Positions 37,991 through 47,414 of a stretch of 64,000 nucleotides of DNA are shown one piece after another; position 1 is the stretch's first letter; each line of letters starts with the position of its first letter. Both the position numbers and the translations under genes were made by a program. This stretch comes from Pseudooceanicola nanhaiensis. GTDB lineage: Bacteria > Pseudomonadota > Alphaproteobacteria > Rhodobacterales > Rhodobacteraceae. The stretch is taken from NCBI RefSeq assembly GCF_020171315.1, contig NZ_JAIUZP010000001.1:930001-994000 (forward strand). Direction: 5' to 3'. The notes below the pieces were generated by a model. The model was not told the DNA's origin, ran no database searches, and saw nothing but the letters and a program-made list of their open reading frames with translations.

Positions 37991-40027
37991 TCACCGCCAG
38001 AGCGACGCTCGGCTCGCCAGCAGCCCCTGCACCTTCGCCAGCAGCCGCAGCCCCGGTCCGCGTCGCCCGATGGCGCCCTCCGCCAGCCGTTCCAGCGCCA
38101 GTTCCACCGCGCAGGGCAGCCCGCTGACCGGATCACGGTAGCGCGGATAATCGATCAGCGCTGCGTGGACGAGGCCCGCCAGCGTCACATGGGCCTGCCG
38201 CCGTTCCGGCATGGGCCCGAGGTCGCGGGTCAGGCCCCAGCCAGCATAGAAGGGCGCGCCGAGCACGGTAATCCTGCGCCCGCGCAGCAGCGCCTCGAAA
38301 CCGGTGAGGGAGGTGATGGTCCAGACCTCGTCGACTGCCTCCAGCAATTGCGCCATGTCCTGCTGTGCGACCTCGGCATCGGCCAGAGCCGCGACGTCTT
38401 CGGGCGCCACCGCGCCTGGCCGCAGCCCGGCGGTGACATCCGGATGCGGGCGGTAGAGGATCACCGCTTCCGGGTTGGCGGTCCGGGCGGCCTGCAGCAG
38501 CGCAAGGTTGGTGCGCACCTCGCCGGCGCCGAGACGGATCGAGGCGTCGTCCTCCACCTGTCCGGGCACGAGGATGCGGTAGCCCTCGGGCAGCGGTGCG
38601 TCGTCACCGGGCAGGTTGTACTTGGTCAGCCCGCGCGCCACGAGGGCGCGGGTCAGCGCCTCGGCCCGGGCCTGCTGTTCGGGGCGCAGGCGGGCGCGGG
38701 TCGCGATCATCCGTTCGAGGCGGCTCTCGCGGGTCGGATCGTAGTAGATGCCGAGATCGTCAAGCGCCAGCGACAGCGGCGGCACCAGCTCCGCCCCCAG
38801 CCCGCGCGAGCGCAGGAAGCCATCCTCCAGCCGCCAGGCCTCGCTGCCCTCGGCGGCCTTCCCGGCCCAGACCATGGTGCGGGCAGGCGGCGTGGCCTCC
38901 CGTCCGGAGAAACGCACACGGCGTTGCCCGCCAAAGAACCCCTGCACGAACGGCCGTTTCCACAGCCGCATCCCCTGCGCGACCCATCCGTGACGATCTT
39001 CGCGCCACGCCCGGACCTGCGCCTCGAACTGGCCGAGCGCCTCCTCGAAGGTGGCCAGCCGGTCGCGGGCGGGATCGTACCATGTCGGGTAAAGCAGCAT
39101 CGCCCCGGCAAAGAGCTGAGCCGCGGTGAGGCTGCGGCCCCGGCGCGGCGCGCGCAGGGGCAGGGGATGGCGATCCTCGGTCAGACCCCATCCGGCATAG
39201 AAGGGCTGGCCGTAGACCCGGGGACGGTGGCCCGCGAGGATCGCCTCGAAGCCAAGCTGCGAGGTCACGACATAGACCGCCACGGCGCCTTCCAGCAGCG
39301 CCCAGGGGCTGACCGGATCGGAGAAGAGTGTGACGCGCTCGCTGGTGTCCTGATCGGTGAAATAGCCGGACCGGTGGCCCTGCGCTGTCTCCGGGTGGGT
39401 CTTGATCAGCACCGGCGCGCCGGGGTTCTCCTCCTGCGCGTAGTAGAGCATCTCGCGGAAGGTGTTCGCATCCGCCCCGCCGTGGGTGACCGAGGCATCG
39501 CCGCGGGTCTGGTCGATGACGAGGACATAGCCCGGCGCGGGCAGGGGCGCCTCGGGATCGACGGCGGAATACTTGGTGAGATGGGCCTCGCGCAGCCGGG
39601 CGATGCCGCCACGGGCGCGGTTCAGCAGCGCGGTGTCATCCAGCGGATGACTCGCCAGCAGCACCTCGAGGTCCGAGGGCTGTGCCGCGTCGAAATAGGC
39701 ACCACGCTGGTCGATCAGCAGGCCAAGCGGCGGTTCCCCGGCGCGTCCGGGATGGAGCGAGCGCAGGAAGGCATCCTCGATCCTGAGAAGCGACGCGCCG
39801 CTGGCCTCGGCCACGGCCTCGCCCCGGTGGGCATAAGCAGCCCGGCCCCAGACCGCGATCAGGTCGTCCGGCCCCATCCGGCGGGCGGGACGGCCCGGTG
39901 TCAGGTCATAACCCGCCAGCGTCAGGATGCGCCGCAGGCGCCGCTGGCGCAGGAAACCGGCGGTGTAGAAATGCAGCCGCCGGCGGGAGGACCCGCCGGC
40001 GGCATCATCATGGAAACGCTCGTCCAT
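37991..40027 (-). CDS. kpsC: Capsule polysaccharide biosynthesis protein KpsC-like (Kdo transferase type)
   Basis: KpsC and KpsS build the poly-Kdo linker that joins group 2-type capsules to a lipid anchor in enteric models. The 678-residue product has two copies of the capsule-synthesis domain: each half ends in a matching motif (TSQLGFEAILAG with PFYAGWGLTEDR; TSLTGFEALLRG with PFYAGWGLTRDL). I chose the ATG at 40027 because GGCAGGAG directly precedes it and it lies 8 bases after the stop of the upstream export gene. The longer frame from 40108 would overlap that gene. No Kdo synthesis or ABC exporter (kpsMTE) genes are in the window. Confidence 0.92.
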   Translation of the reverse strand: MDERFHDDAAGGSSRRRLHFYTAGFLRQRRLRRILTLAGYDLTPGRPARRMGPDDLIAVWGRAAYAHRGEAVAEASGASLLRIEDAFLRSLHPGRAGEPPLGLLIDQRGAYFDAAQPSDLEVLLASHPLDDTALLNRARGGIARLREAHLTKYSAVDPEAPLPAPGYVLVIDQTRGDASVTHGGADANTFREMLYYAQEENPGAPVLIKTHPETAQGHRSGYFTDQDTSERVTLFSDPVSPWALLEGAVAVYVVTSQLGFEAILAGHRPRVYGQPFYAGWGLTEDRHPLPLRAPRRGRSLTAAQLFAGAMLLYPTWYDPARDRLATFEEALGQFEAQVRAWREDRHGWVAQGMRLWKRPFVQGFFGGQRRVRFSGREATPPARTMVWAGKAAEGSEAWRLEDGFLRSRGLGAELVPPLSLALDDLGIYYDPTRESRLERMIATRARLRPEQQARAEALTRALVARGLTKYNLPGDDAPLPEGYRILVPGQVEDDASIRLGAGEVRTNLALLQAARTANPEAVILYRPHPDVTAGLRPGAVAPEDVAALADAEVAQQDMAQLLEAVDEVWTITSLTGFEALLRGRRITVLGAPFYAGWGLTRDLGPMPERRQAHVTLAGLVHAALIDYPRYRDPVSGLPCAVELALERLAEGAIGRRGPGLRLLAKVQGLLASRASLWR

Positions 40028-40035
40028 CTCCTGCC

Positions 40036-41166
40036 TTAGTTGGCGATGGAGTCGATCGTGTTGAGGGTGGTCAGCGACCCGGTCAGCATCGAGATCGTCT
40101 TGTTCCACTGGGCGAAGGGCGCCTCGGTCACATAGAGCGTATCGCCGTCGCGGATCACGAAGTCGCGGGCCATGAACATCCCGTTGGGGCGCGTCAGGTC
40201 GAGGACATAGACCATGCGCTGCTCGCCCATGAGGTCATTGCGGCCCAGCACCTGGTTCGCGATCTCGGCCGGTTCGTTGCGCAGAACGAAGACGCCGGTG
40301 GGATCGGCCCAGGCCGCCATCAGCCCGCCGACCTGCGCGATGGCCTCGAGGCCCGAGAGGTTCTGGCTCTCGAAGGGCACGCGGGCCTGCTGGCCGGTGG
40401 CGCCAAGCGCGGTGAAGGAGCGGGTGTCTTCCTCGATCAGGATCCGGTCACCTCCGCGCAGGGCGATGTCGAAGCGCGGGCTCTTGTAGAGGTCCTGGAA
40501 CCAGACGGTGGATTTCTGGCCGCCGCGCATCACGCTGATCTGGGCGATCTCGGGCTCGATGGTGATGCCGCCGGCGCGGGCGATCATCGAGGAGAGCGTG
40601 CGGGTGGGGCGCTCGATCGGGTAGACGCCCTGCGCGCCGATGGAGCCGACGAGGCTGACGGTGGAGCCGTCGCCTGCAAGTCGGCGCACCTGCACCTGCG
40701 GGTCCGGGGTCTGCTCTTCGAGCTTGGTGGTGATCAGCCGACGGACCGCTTCGGGCGTGTTGCCCGAGGCTTTGACGCGCCCGGCATAGGGCACGAAGAT
40801 GAAGCCCTGACCGTCGACCTGAACCTCTTCCAACGACGTGGAGTTCAGGCCCTCGTCGGCCAGCAGGCCGTCATCGACGTTTTCCCAGATCGTAAGGCCC
40901 AGCGTATCACCGGGCTGGATCGTGTCCGAGCCGACCTGACCTGCGTTGATGAAGTTGTCCGAGAAGCCGAGCGCGGGCACCACGGCAGTGGCGCGCGTCA
41001 CGCGATCGTTCACGGAGACCACGAAGGCATCGCCTTCACGCTGCACGGAACCGGAGAAAAGTTGCTTCTTCGTCGGGCCGGTCCGGGGCAGGCCACAAGC
41101 GGCGACGAGGCCCACAATGGCCAAAAGGGCGACGGATCTCGCCCAGCGGGTTGCAAGGGGTTTCAC
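40036..41166 (-). CDS. Outer-membrane polysaccharide export lipoprotein (Wza/KpsD family)
   Basis: Predicted secretin-like channel component for capsule export. The 376-residue product starts with a lipoprotein signal (lipobox VAAC, cysteine 24), followed by a Poly_export domain (IQPGDTLGLTIWENV, VQVDGQGFIFVPYAG) and at least two SLBB-type domains (VSLVGSIGAQGVYPI; ARAGGI; GGDRILI). I chose the GTG at 41166, preceded by GAGGAG, because it places the signal at the N terminus; an ATG 12 codons upstream is possible. kpsC follows after 8 bases and kpsS precedes it on the same strand. Confidence 0.92.
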   Translation of the reverse strand: MKPLATRWARSVALLAIVGLVAACGLPRTGPTKKQLFSGSVQREGDAFVVSVNDRVTRATAVVPALGFSDNFINAGQVGSDTIQPGDTLGLTIWENVDDGLLADEGLNSTSLEEVQVDGQGFIFVPYAGRVKASGNTPEAVRRLITTKLEEQTPDPQVQVRRLAGDGSTVSLVGSIGAQGVYPIERPTRTLSSMIARAGGITIEPEIAQISVMRGGQKSTVWFQDLYKSPRFDIALRGGDRILIEEDTRSFTALGATGQQARVPFESQNLSGLEAIAQVGGLMAAWADPTGVFVLRNEPAEIANQVLGRNDLMGEQRMVYVLDLTRPNGMFMARDFVIRDGDTLYVTEAPFAQWNKTISMLTGSLTTLNTIDSIAN

Positions 41167-41261
41167 TGCTCGGTCTCCTCGACCTGTTTTTATCTGCCTC
41201 AAGTTTTGCTCGTAAACTAGCGGAATCCGGTCTTAAAAACCAGTCCCGTCTTATGGGGATG

Positions 41262-42566
41262 TCAGTTCACGAGCCGCAATTGTTGCCGAGGTGCCGCGGT
41301 TCCGGACTTCAGCGCATCATAGGGGTCTTCAGGGGCCAGCATCATGTCCACCACGAGGCGCAGCAGTTGCCGCCGCGCGCGGGCCGAGTAGAAGCCCCCC
41401 GGAATCTGGCTGGTTTCAAGCAGATAGCGCCGATAATCCTGATAGGCCTTGCGGTCCGGGCGGCCCGGCTGGGCAAAGAATTCCGGCAGCGGCTGGGTCG
41501 AGACGAACTCGGGCTTGGCATAGACCGCATCGCCGAAGACCTTGATCGGAATCCCCCGGAAGAGGACCTGCTGGGCGGCGGTGGAATTCACGGTGACCGC
41601 GGTGCGGGCATCGGCCAGCAGCTGCGCCAGCTTGCCGCCGCGGACGTAATGGACCCGGCCCTTGAGGCCGTATTGCGCGGTCAGGCGGCGAATCTCGTTG
41701 CGCAGGTTCACCCGGCCGTCCTCCAGCGGATGCGCCTTGAAGACGAGGTGATGATGCAGCGGCGCGCCCTCGGCAAAGCCCTTGATCACCACTTCGAGGA
41801 AGTCGGTCATGGTGGAGAAGGGCGAATGCATCTGGAACGAACTGTCGTGTTCCAGCTGCAGCAGCGCCAGGTGATAGGGGAAGCCGCCGGTGCGGATGCG
41901 CCAGGTGGCGATCCAGCGTTCCAGCGCGGTGAAGGGCAGGGTCAGCAGGCGGCGGATATAGAGCCGGAACTCCTGCGTCACGGACAGCGAACGGTGTGGG
42001 CGGAAGTTGGCATAGCGCCCGTTCCGGAACATCACGAACCAGTGGTAGAGCGCGCCGTAGAAGATGTGATGCCGCATGTCGCCCCATTTCGCGGGGGGCA
42101 GGGGCGTGTCCATGTCGGACATCTCCAGATCGCGGCGCATCTCCTCGACGCTCATCTCCATCAGCCGCGAATGCCCGTTGGAGCCGCCGCGCTCATAGGT
42201 GACCCAGTAGGGCCGCATGTAGCCTTCCTCGAAGACATGGACCTGAAGGCCCATGGCGCGGGCGCGTTTCACGGCCTCTGCGTGGATCGCCCGTGTGTCG
42301 CCATAGAGGACAATGTCGGTGATGCCTTTCTCCTGCGCCAGTTTCGCGAAGGTGTCGGGCCAGTCCTCGACGCTGCCGAGGTAGGGGATGTAGCTGGACC
42401 TGTCGCGCCAGAACGCCTGATCGCCCGCGTTGAACCCCACCCGCCAGACCTGCGTCCCCGCACGCCGCAACATGCGGGCCAGACGGTGGAAGAAGGGGCC
42501 GTGCGGCCCTTGCAGGAACAGGAACACCCGGTTCTGTGCCGGGGAGCGGGGCAGGGTCTGGGGCAT
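41262..42566 (-). CDS. kpsS: Capsule polysaccharide export/Kdo transferase protein KpsS-like
   Basis: The 434-residue product has one capsule-synthesis domain. It contains the N-terminal FLQGPHGPFFHRLARML motif typical of KpsS, a central VFEEGYMRPYWVTYE and a C-terminal STAAQQVLFRGIPIKVFG stretch. In enteric models KpsS adds the first Kdo to the lipid anchor and KpsC extends it. It is the first gene of the minus-strand capsule block and is divergent from ribE with 199 bases between starts. A start at 42566 fits, because the motif begins near residue 16. Confidence 0.93.
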   Translation of the reverse strand: MPQTLPRSPAQNRVFLFLQGPHGPFFHRLARMLRRAGTQVWRVGFNAGDQAFWRDRSSYIPYLGSVEDWPDTFAKLAQEKGITDIVLYGDTRAIHAEAVKRARAMGLQVHVFEEGYMRPYWVTYERGGSNGHSRLMEMSVEEMRRDLEMSDMDTPLPPAKWGDMRHHIFYGALYHWFVMFRNGRYANFRPHRSLSVTQEFRLYIRRLLTLPFTALERWIATWRIRTGGFPYHLALLQLEHDSSFQMHSPFSTMTDFLEVVIKGFAEGAPLHHHLVFKAHPLEDGRVNLRNEIRRLTAQYGLKGRVHYVRGGKLAQLLADARTAVTVNSTAAQQVLFRGIPIKVFGDAVYAKPEFVSTQPLPEFFAQPGRPDRKAYQDYRRYLLETSQIPGGFYSARARRQLLRLVVDMMLAPEDPYDALKSGTAAPRQQLRLVN

Positions 42567-42765
42567 TGGGACCGGGGATCACTTGTTGTCTTTCCCTGTC
42601 TTTATCTTTCTTCTTCGGCAAAAATAAGGCGTGCAGCACGTCATTGTTGCCGCTTGGGCGTTGCCGTCGCGGCGGGGCGCGAGGCGCGTTCAGAGGGCCG
42701 GAGTGCAGGCGGCTCTTGTCGCGGGGCAAGTCCTTGGATAGGCAGGAAAACGAAGGAGAGAGCCC

Positions 42766-43356
42766 ATGTTCACCGGCCTTGTCACCGATATCGGCACCCT
42801 CGTTGAGCGCAGCGAGGACCCGGGGCTGCGGCTGAAGATCCGCACGCGGTATGATACCGGCAGCCTGCCGCGCGGGGCTTCGCTGGCCTGCGACGGGGTC
42901 TGGCTGATCGTGGTGGACACCGGGCCGGACTGGTTCGCGGTCGAGGCCTCGGACGAGACGCAGGCGCGCACGACCATCGGCGGCTGGCAGCCGGGCAAAC
43001 GCATCAACCTCGAACGGCCCCTGCGGGTGGGGGACGAGTTGGGCGGCCATATCGTGGCCGGTCACGTGGATGGCACGGCGCGGGTGGTCGAGATGACGCC
43101 GGTGGGAGGCTCGATCCGGATGCTCTTCGAGGCGCCGGAGGATCTGGCCCGGTACATCGCCGCCAAGGGCTCCGTCGCGCTCAACGGCGTGTCGCTGACC
43201 GTGAACGAGGTTGCGGGGCGGCGCTTCGCGATCACCATGATCCCGCACACCCGTTCGGTCACCAACTGGGACGACGTGCAGGTGGGGGACGCGGTCAACA
43301 TCGAGATCGACACCATGGCCCGCTACGTGGCCCGGCTGCAGGAATGGCAGGACTGA
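42766..43356 (+). CDS. ribE: Riboflavin synthase, alpha chain
   Basis: Catalyses dismutation of two 6,7-dimethyl-8-ribityllumazine to riboflavin. The 196-residue product has two lumazine-binding repeats: MFTGLVTDIGTL at the start and GGHIVAGHVDGTARV with VALNGVSLTVNEV in the second part. The length is typical. A good ribosome-binding site (GAAGGAGAG) precedes the ATG. The stop lies 13 bases inside the next frame, so the following gene is probably coupled. I see no FMN riboswitch in the 199-base upstream gap. Confidence 0.96.
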   Translation: MFTGLVTDIGTLVERSEDPGLRLKIRTRYDTGSLPRGASLACDGVWLIVVDTGPDWFAVEASDETQARTTIGGWQPGKRINLERPLRVGDELGGHIVAGHVDGTARVVEMTPVGGSIRMLFEAPEDLARYIAAKGSVALNGVSLTVNEVAGRRFAITMIPHTRSVTNWDDVQVGDAVNIEIDTMARYVARLQEWQD

Positions 43357-43925
43357 CCGACACGCCGCCTCCGCCACCGGGACCCGGTCACAACAACGGC
43401 CCCAGCATGGAGGCCGGGCGGGCGTGGCGTGTCCATTGCTGGACCAAGGCCCGCGCGGCGCGGCCCGAGGCCAAGCTGCCGCTGCCGATCGTCCGGATGC
43501 GGATCGCCCGGGCGCAGGAACTGGGTCTGCCCTACAAGACCTATGCCTCGGTCCGCGCGGTGTCGGGGCGCGACGTGGCGGCGCTGCTCTTCACCTCCAA
43601 CGCGCTGCGGCTCTTCCGCGAAGGCGCGCTGCCCGAGGATCGGCGCGCGGCGCTGGATGCGGTGCGGCACTGCCTGCTGGCGGGGCTGATCCATCCGCCC
43701 CTGCCGGTCGCCGCGCCTGAACCGCTGACGCAGGCCGCCCGCGCGCCGGGCCTCTTCCACGGCTGGAGCGAGACCCGCGACATGGTCGCCGCCGCCCATC
43801 CGCGCCTGCCGGGCCCCGCGGTGCTGCTCATCGGGGAGACCGCGCTGGAGGAGACATGGGCCGCGGCCGGGCGGCTAGCGGGCTATCTCGACGGGGCAGG
43901 ATATTTCGGGCCGAAAACGTCCTGA
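43344..43925 (+). CDS. Conserved hypothetical protein with N-terminal GHNNGP motif
   Basis: The 193-residue product begins with a proline-rich tail and the motif GPGHNNGPSM (about residues 13-22). A basic helical region follows (RVHCWTKARAARPEAKLPLP, VRMRIARAQELGLPYKTY). No membrane segment or signal peptide is seen. The start overlaps ribE by 13 bases, which suggests translational coupling inside the riboflavin cluster. No enzyme motif is visible and the function is unknown. An alternative start at 43407 would lose the GHNNGP motif, so the longer form is preferred. Confidence 0.7.
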   Translation: MAGLTDTPPPPPGPGHNNGPSMEAGRAWRVHCWTKARAARPEAKLPLPIVRMRIARAQELGLPYKTYASVRAVSGRDVAALLFTSNALRLFREGALPEDRRAALDAVRHCLLAGLIHPPLPVAAPEPLTQAARAPGLFHGWSETRDMVAAAHPRLPGPAVLLIGETALEETWAAAGRLAGYLDGAGYFGPKTS

Positions 43926-43993
43926 CATATTCGCATCTGTTTACGGGACGCGCGGCGCACCCTAAGCTCGGCGGCAGGAGAGAGGAGACCCCC

Positions 43994-44962
43994 ATGCCGC
44001 TGCTGCGCCCCACCCGCCGCGACCTGCTCAAGCTGGCCGCCGCCGCCCCCGCCCTCGGGCTGTCCCGCCCCCTGCGGGCCGAGCTTGGACCGCCCGCGGG
44101 CGAGAACCCGTCGCATTTCCGCTTCACCCTCGGGGAGATGCGGCTGACCGTCGTCTCGGACGGGTATTTCCAGATCCCGGCCTCTACGCTGGGGGTGAAC
44201 GCCGATCCGGCCGAGGTGCAGGCCTTCCTCACGCGCTACTTCCTGTCGCCGGAGCAGAGCTATTCCCACACCAATCACCTGCTGATCGAAACCGGCGACG
44301 CCCGGGTGCTCGTGGATGTCGGCTCGGGCCATCGTTTCTTCGACACCGCCGGACGGCTGGTGGCGAACCTCGACGCGCTCGGGCTGGGGCTGGAGGATAT
44401 CACCCATGTGATCATCACCCATGCCCACCCGGATCACATCTGGGGCATGCGCGACGAATTCGACGAGGCGCTCTTCCCCGAGGCGGCCTATACCATCGGG
44501 GCTGCGGAACATGCCTATTGGCTCGACGATGGCCTCGTGGACCGGGTGGCGCCGCAGGAACAGCAGTTCGTCGTCGGCGCGATCAACTCTCTCCAGACCG
44601 AGGGGGTGGAGTGGACGCTGGCGGAGGCGGGGCACGAGGTCGTGCCCGGTATCACGATGATCGCCACGCCGGGCCACACGCCCGGTCACATGTCGGTGCG
44701 GGTGCAGAGCGGCGAGGACGTGCTCTATGCCCTTGGTGATGCCATGACCCATGCCTGGCTGAGCTTTGCCCGGCCGGAGTGGTAAAATACCACGGACACC
44801 GACGGGCCGCTGGCCGTGGAGACCCGGCAGCGCCTGCTGGCCACGGTCTCGGCAGAGCGGAGCACCGTGCTGGGCTATCACTTCCCCTTCCCGGGCGTGG
44901 GTCACGTCGTGGAGGAGGGCGGGGCCTATCGCTTTGTCCCCGCGCTCTGGCAGTTCGACTGA
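43994..44962 (+). pseudogene. Tat-exported metallo-beta-lactamase-fold hydrolase interrupted by an in-frame stop
   Basis: The frame starts at ATG 43994 with a Tat signal (TRRDLLK, then an alanine-rich stretch). It carries the zinc motif H143-x-H145-x-D147-H148 (THAHPDHIWG) and TPGHTPGH. A TAA at 44783-44785 (codon 264) stops it, but the same frame continues open to a TGA at 44960. This extension encodes 58 more residues, including GYHFPFPGVGH, which should carry the last metal-binding histidine. The gene would be 322 residues without the stop. It is either a recent nonsense mutation, a sequencing error, or a shortened 263-residue product that lacks a ligand. It lies between the ribE pair and ribBA and is not obviously part of the pathway. 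Confidence 0.8.
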
Positions 44963-45136
44963 GGACAACGCCGTTTCGCGCCCCCGGAGGGTCGCAGGGC
45001 AACGCGCCGCGGCGGGGCGGCGGGGCTAGGGAAAGGGCCGGGGCTGCGCAGCATCTGTGCGTCCCGGCCCGCCCGTCGCCCTAGCCATCGCTGCCGGTCT
45101 GCGGTAAGGCCACCGAAAGATTTGCCGAGGTGACCC

Positions 45137-46273
45137 ATGTCCAGCACCCAATCCTACGAAGACGCCGGCCCTGTCGAACGGGACTGGCGCGATGCCATCT
45201 CCTCCATCGAGGAGATCCTCGACGACGCCCGCAACGGCCGGATGTTCATCCTCGTCGATCATGAGGACCGCGAGAACGAGGGCGACCTCGTCATTCCCGC
45301 GCAGATGGCGACGCCCGAGGCGATCAACTTCATGGCGACCCACGGGCGCGGGCTGATCTGCCTCACGCTCACCGGCAAGCGGGTGGACGAGCTGAACCTG
45401 CCGCTGATGGCCTCGCACAACTCTTCGCGCCACGAGACGAACTTCACCGTCTCGATCGAGGCGCGCGAAGGGGTCTCCACCGGGATTTCCGCCCATGACC
45501 GCGCGCGCACCGTCGCCGTGGCGATCGACGCGGGCAAGACCGCGGCCGACATCGCGACGCCGGGCCACGTCTTCCCGCTGCGCGCCCGCGAGGGCGGCGT
45601 GCTGGTCCGTGCCGGCCATACCGAGGCCGCAGTGGACGTCAGCCGCTTGGCCGGGCTCAACCCCTCGGGCGTGATCTGCGAGATCATGAACGAGGACGGC
45701 ACCATGTCCCGCCTGCCGGAACTGGTGGCCTTTGCCCAGCGTCACAACCTCAAGATCGGCACCATCTCGGACCTGATCAAATACCGCCGTCGCCACGACA
45801 ACCTCGTGCAGGTTTCCCGCGAGGAAGAGATCGAGGCCGAGTTCGGCGGCACCTGGACCCTGCGCGTCTATACCGACGCCATCGAGGGGGCCGAGCATAT
45901 CGTACTGATCAAGGGCGACGTGTCCGGGCCCGAGCCGGTGCTGGTGCGGATGCATGCCCTCGACCCGCTCAAGGACGTGGCGGGCCTCGGCCCGTCGGGC
46001 CGTGCGGATGAATTCCGCGACGCGATGAAGATCATCGCCGAGGAGGGCCGGGGGGTTCTCGTGCTGCTGCGCGACACCCATATGAAGCTGAACGCCGACG
46101 CCGGTGTCTCGCCGCAGGTGCTGCGGCAGTACGGGCTGGGGGCGCAGATCCTCACCTCGCTCGGGATCAGCGCCATGACCTTGCTGACCAACCACGGTAC
46201 GCCCTCGGTCGTCGGTCTGGATGCCTACGGGCTCGATATCGCCGGCACCCGCCGCATCAGTGGAGACAAGTGA
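45137..46273 (+). CDS. ribB: 3,4-dihydroxy-2-butanone 4-phosphate synthase with a GTP cyclohydrolase II-like C-terminal domain
   Basis: The N-terminal domain makes dihydroxybutanone phosphate from ribulose 5-phosphate and has the catalytic [11 protein letters not shown] motif at residues 41-51 and [13 protein letters not shown] later. The C-terminal half (from about residue 225) resembles GTP cyclohydrolase II. However, the region that should hold its three zinc cysteines (C-x-C-type near [14 protein letters not shown]) has none, so that half is probably inactive, as in RibBX-type proteins known from proteobacteria. 378 residues. It starts after GAGGTGA, and ribH follows one base after the stop. 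Confidence 0.95.
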   Translation: MSSTQSYEDAGPVERDWRDAISSIEEILDDARNGRMFILVDHEDRENEGDLVIPAQMATPEAINFMATHGRGLICLTLTGKRVDELNLPLMASHNSSRHETNFTVSIEAREGVSTGISAHDRARTVAVAIDAGKTAADIATPGHVFPLRAREGGVLVRAGHTEAAVDVSRLAGLNPSGVICEIMNEDGTMSRLPELVAFAQRHNLKIGTISDLIKYRRRHDNLVQVSREEEIEAEFGGTWTLRVYTDAIEGAEHIVLIKGDVSGPEPVLVRMHALDPLKDVAGLGPSGRADEFRDAMKIIAEEGRGVLVLLRDTHMKLNADAGVSPQVLRQYGLGAQILTSLGISAMTLLTNHGTPSVVGLDAYGLDIAGTRRISGDK

Positions 46274-46274
46274 C

Positions 46275-46814
46275 ATGGCCGCAGCCGAACAGCATTACAT
46301 CCTGCCGCGCGGCAGCTTCGACAAGCCCGCCAAGGCGCTGATCGTCGTCTCGCCCTACTACAAGGACATCGCGGACGAGCTGATCGCCGGGGCCCGCGCC
46401 GAGATCGAGGGCTGGGGCGCGACCCATGACCTGATCGAAGTGCCCGGCGCGCTGGAGATCCCCACCGCCATCGCCATGGCCGCGCGGATGTCGAACTACG
46501 ACGCTTTCGTGGCGCTCGGCTGTGTCATCCGTGGCGAGACGACCCACTACGAGACGGTCTGCAATGACAGCTCGCGCGGGCTGACGCTGCTGGGCCTGCA
46601 GGGGCTTTGCATCGGCAATGGCATCCTCACGGTCGAGACCCGGGAACAGGCGCTGGTCCGCGCCCGCGTGGCCGATCAGAATAAAGGTGGCGGTGCGGCG
46701 GCTGCGGCCTTGCATTTGCTGGCGCTTTCGCGCAAATGGGGCGCTCCGCGCGAAGGCGTCGGATTCCGTCCCTCGGACGAGGTCCAGATCGCCAGCGGCA
46801 CCACCACGGCCTGA
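46275..46814 (+). CDS. ribH: 6,7-dimethyl-8-ribityllumazine synthase
   Basis: Condenses the RibB and RibD products into lumazine. The 179-residue product has the family motifs GAxEIP (VPGALEIP, about residues 56-63), ALGCVIRGETTHYE (about 82-95) and a C-terminal NKGGGAAAAALHLL. I chose the ATG at 46275, one base past the ribB stop, instead of an upstream in-frame start that overlaps ribB. Tight spacing with ribB and nusB (12 bases) indicates an operon. Confidence 0.96.
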   Translation: MAAAEQHYILPRGSFDKPAKALIVVSPYYKDIADELIAGARAEIEGWGATHDLIEVPGALEIPTAIAMAARMSNYDAFVALGCVIRGETTHYETVCNDSSRGLTLLGLQGLCIGNGILTVETREQALVRARVADQNKGGGAAAAALHLLALSRKWGAPREGVGFRPSDEVQIASGTTTA

Positions 46815-46826
46815 AAAGCGAACACC

Positions 46827-47306
46827 ATGACCGAAGGACCCGCCCTCTCCGGCAACCAGAAGCGCAAGATGCGCAGCGCCTCGCGGCTCTATGCCGTGCA
46901 GGCCCTGTTCCAGATGGAACGCTCCGGCCAGACGGTCGAGGCTGTCTGCCGGGAGTTCGAGGATTTCCGGTTCGGCGCCGTCTATGACGGCGACGAAATG
47001 GCGGAAGGCGACCTGTCGCTGTTCCGCAAGCTGGTGCGCGACGCGGTGAACCATCAGGCCAAGATTGACCAGATGACCGACCGCGCGCTGGTGGCCAAAT
47101 GGCCGATCGCCCGCATCGACCCGACCCTGCGCGCGCTCTTCCGCGCCGCCGGTGCCGAGTTCGTCGAGGGTGAGGCCCCGCCGCGCGTCGTGATCGTGGA
47201 GTTCGTCGATGTGGCGCGCGCCTTCTTCCCGGAAAGCAAGGAGCCGAAGTTCGTCAACGCCGTGCTCGATCACATGGCCCGCGAGGCCAAGCCCGAGGCG
47301 TTCTGA
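46827..47306 (+). CDS. nusB: Transcription antitermination factor NusB
   Basis: NusB with NusE binds boxA RNA in rRNA leaders and supports antitermination. The 159-residue all-helical product shows the family signatures ASRLYAVQALFQME (about residues 13-26) and the C-terminal VNAVLDHMARE. The gene follows ribH directly, the usual alphaproteobacterial arrangement. Confidence 0.96.
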   Translation: MTEGPALSGNQKRKMRSASRLYAVQALFQMERSGQTVEAVCREFEDFRFGAVYDGDEMAEGDLSLFRKLVRDAVNHQAKIDQMTDRALVAKWPIARIDPTLRALFRAAGAEFVEGEAPPRVVIVEFVDVARAFFPESKEPKFVNAVLDHMAREAKPEAF

Positions 47307-47414
47307 CCGCCTCGCGCATCGCCCTCCGCCTGCGCATTTGGTCGCGGGGGAGGGCTGCGGCTTGATATATTGGCAATTGAATGTATCTTGTTTCCCGGAG
47401 ACAGGAGTCGTTCC

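Noticed and set aside
38165..40039. Plus-strand frame opposite kpsC
   Set aside because: kpsC has duplicated capsule domains; the other frame is composition-driven.
42567..42765. FMN riboswitch upstream of ribE
   Set aside because: No conserved FMN aptamer motifs are seen here or upstream of ribD or ribB.
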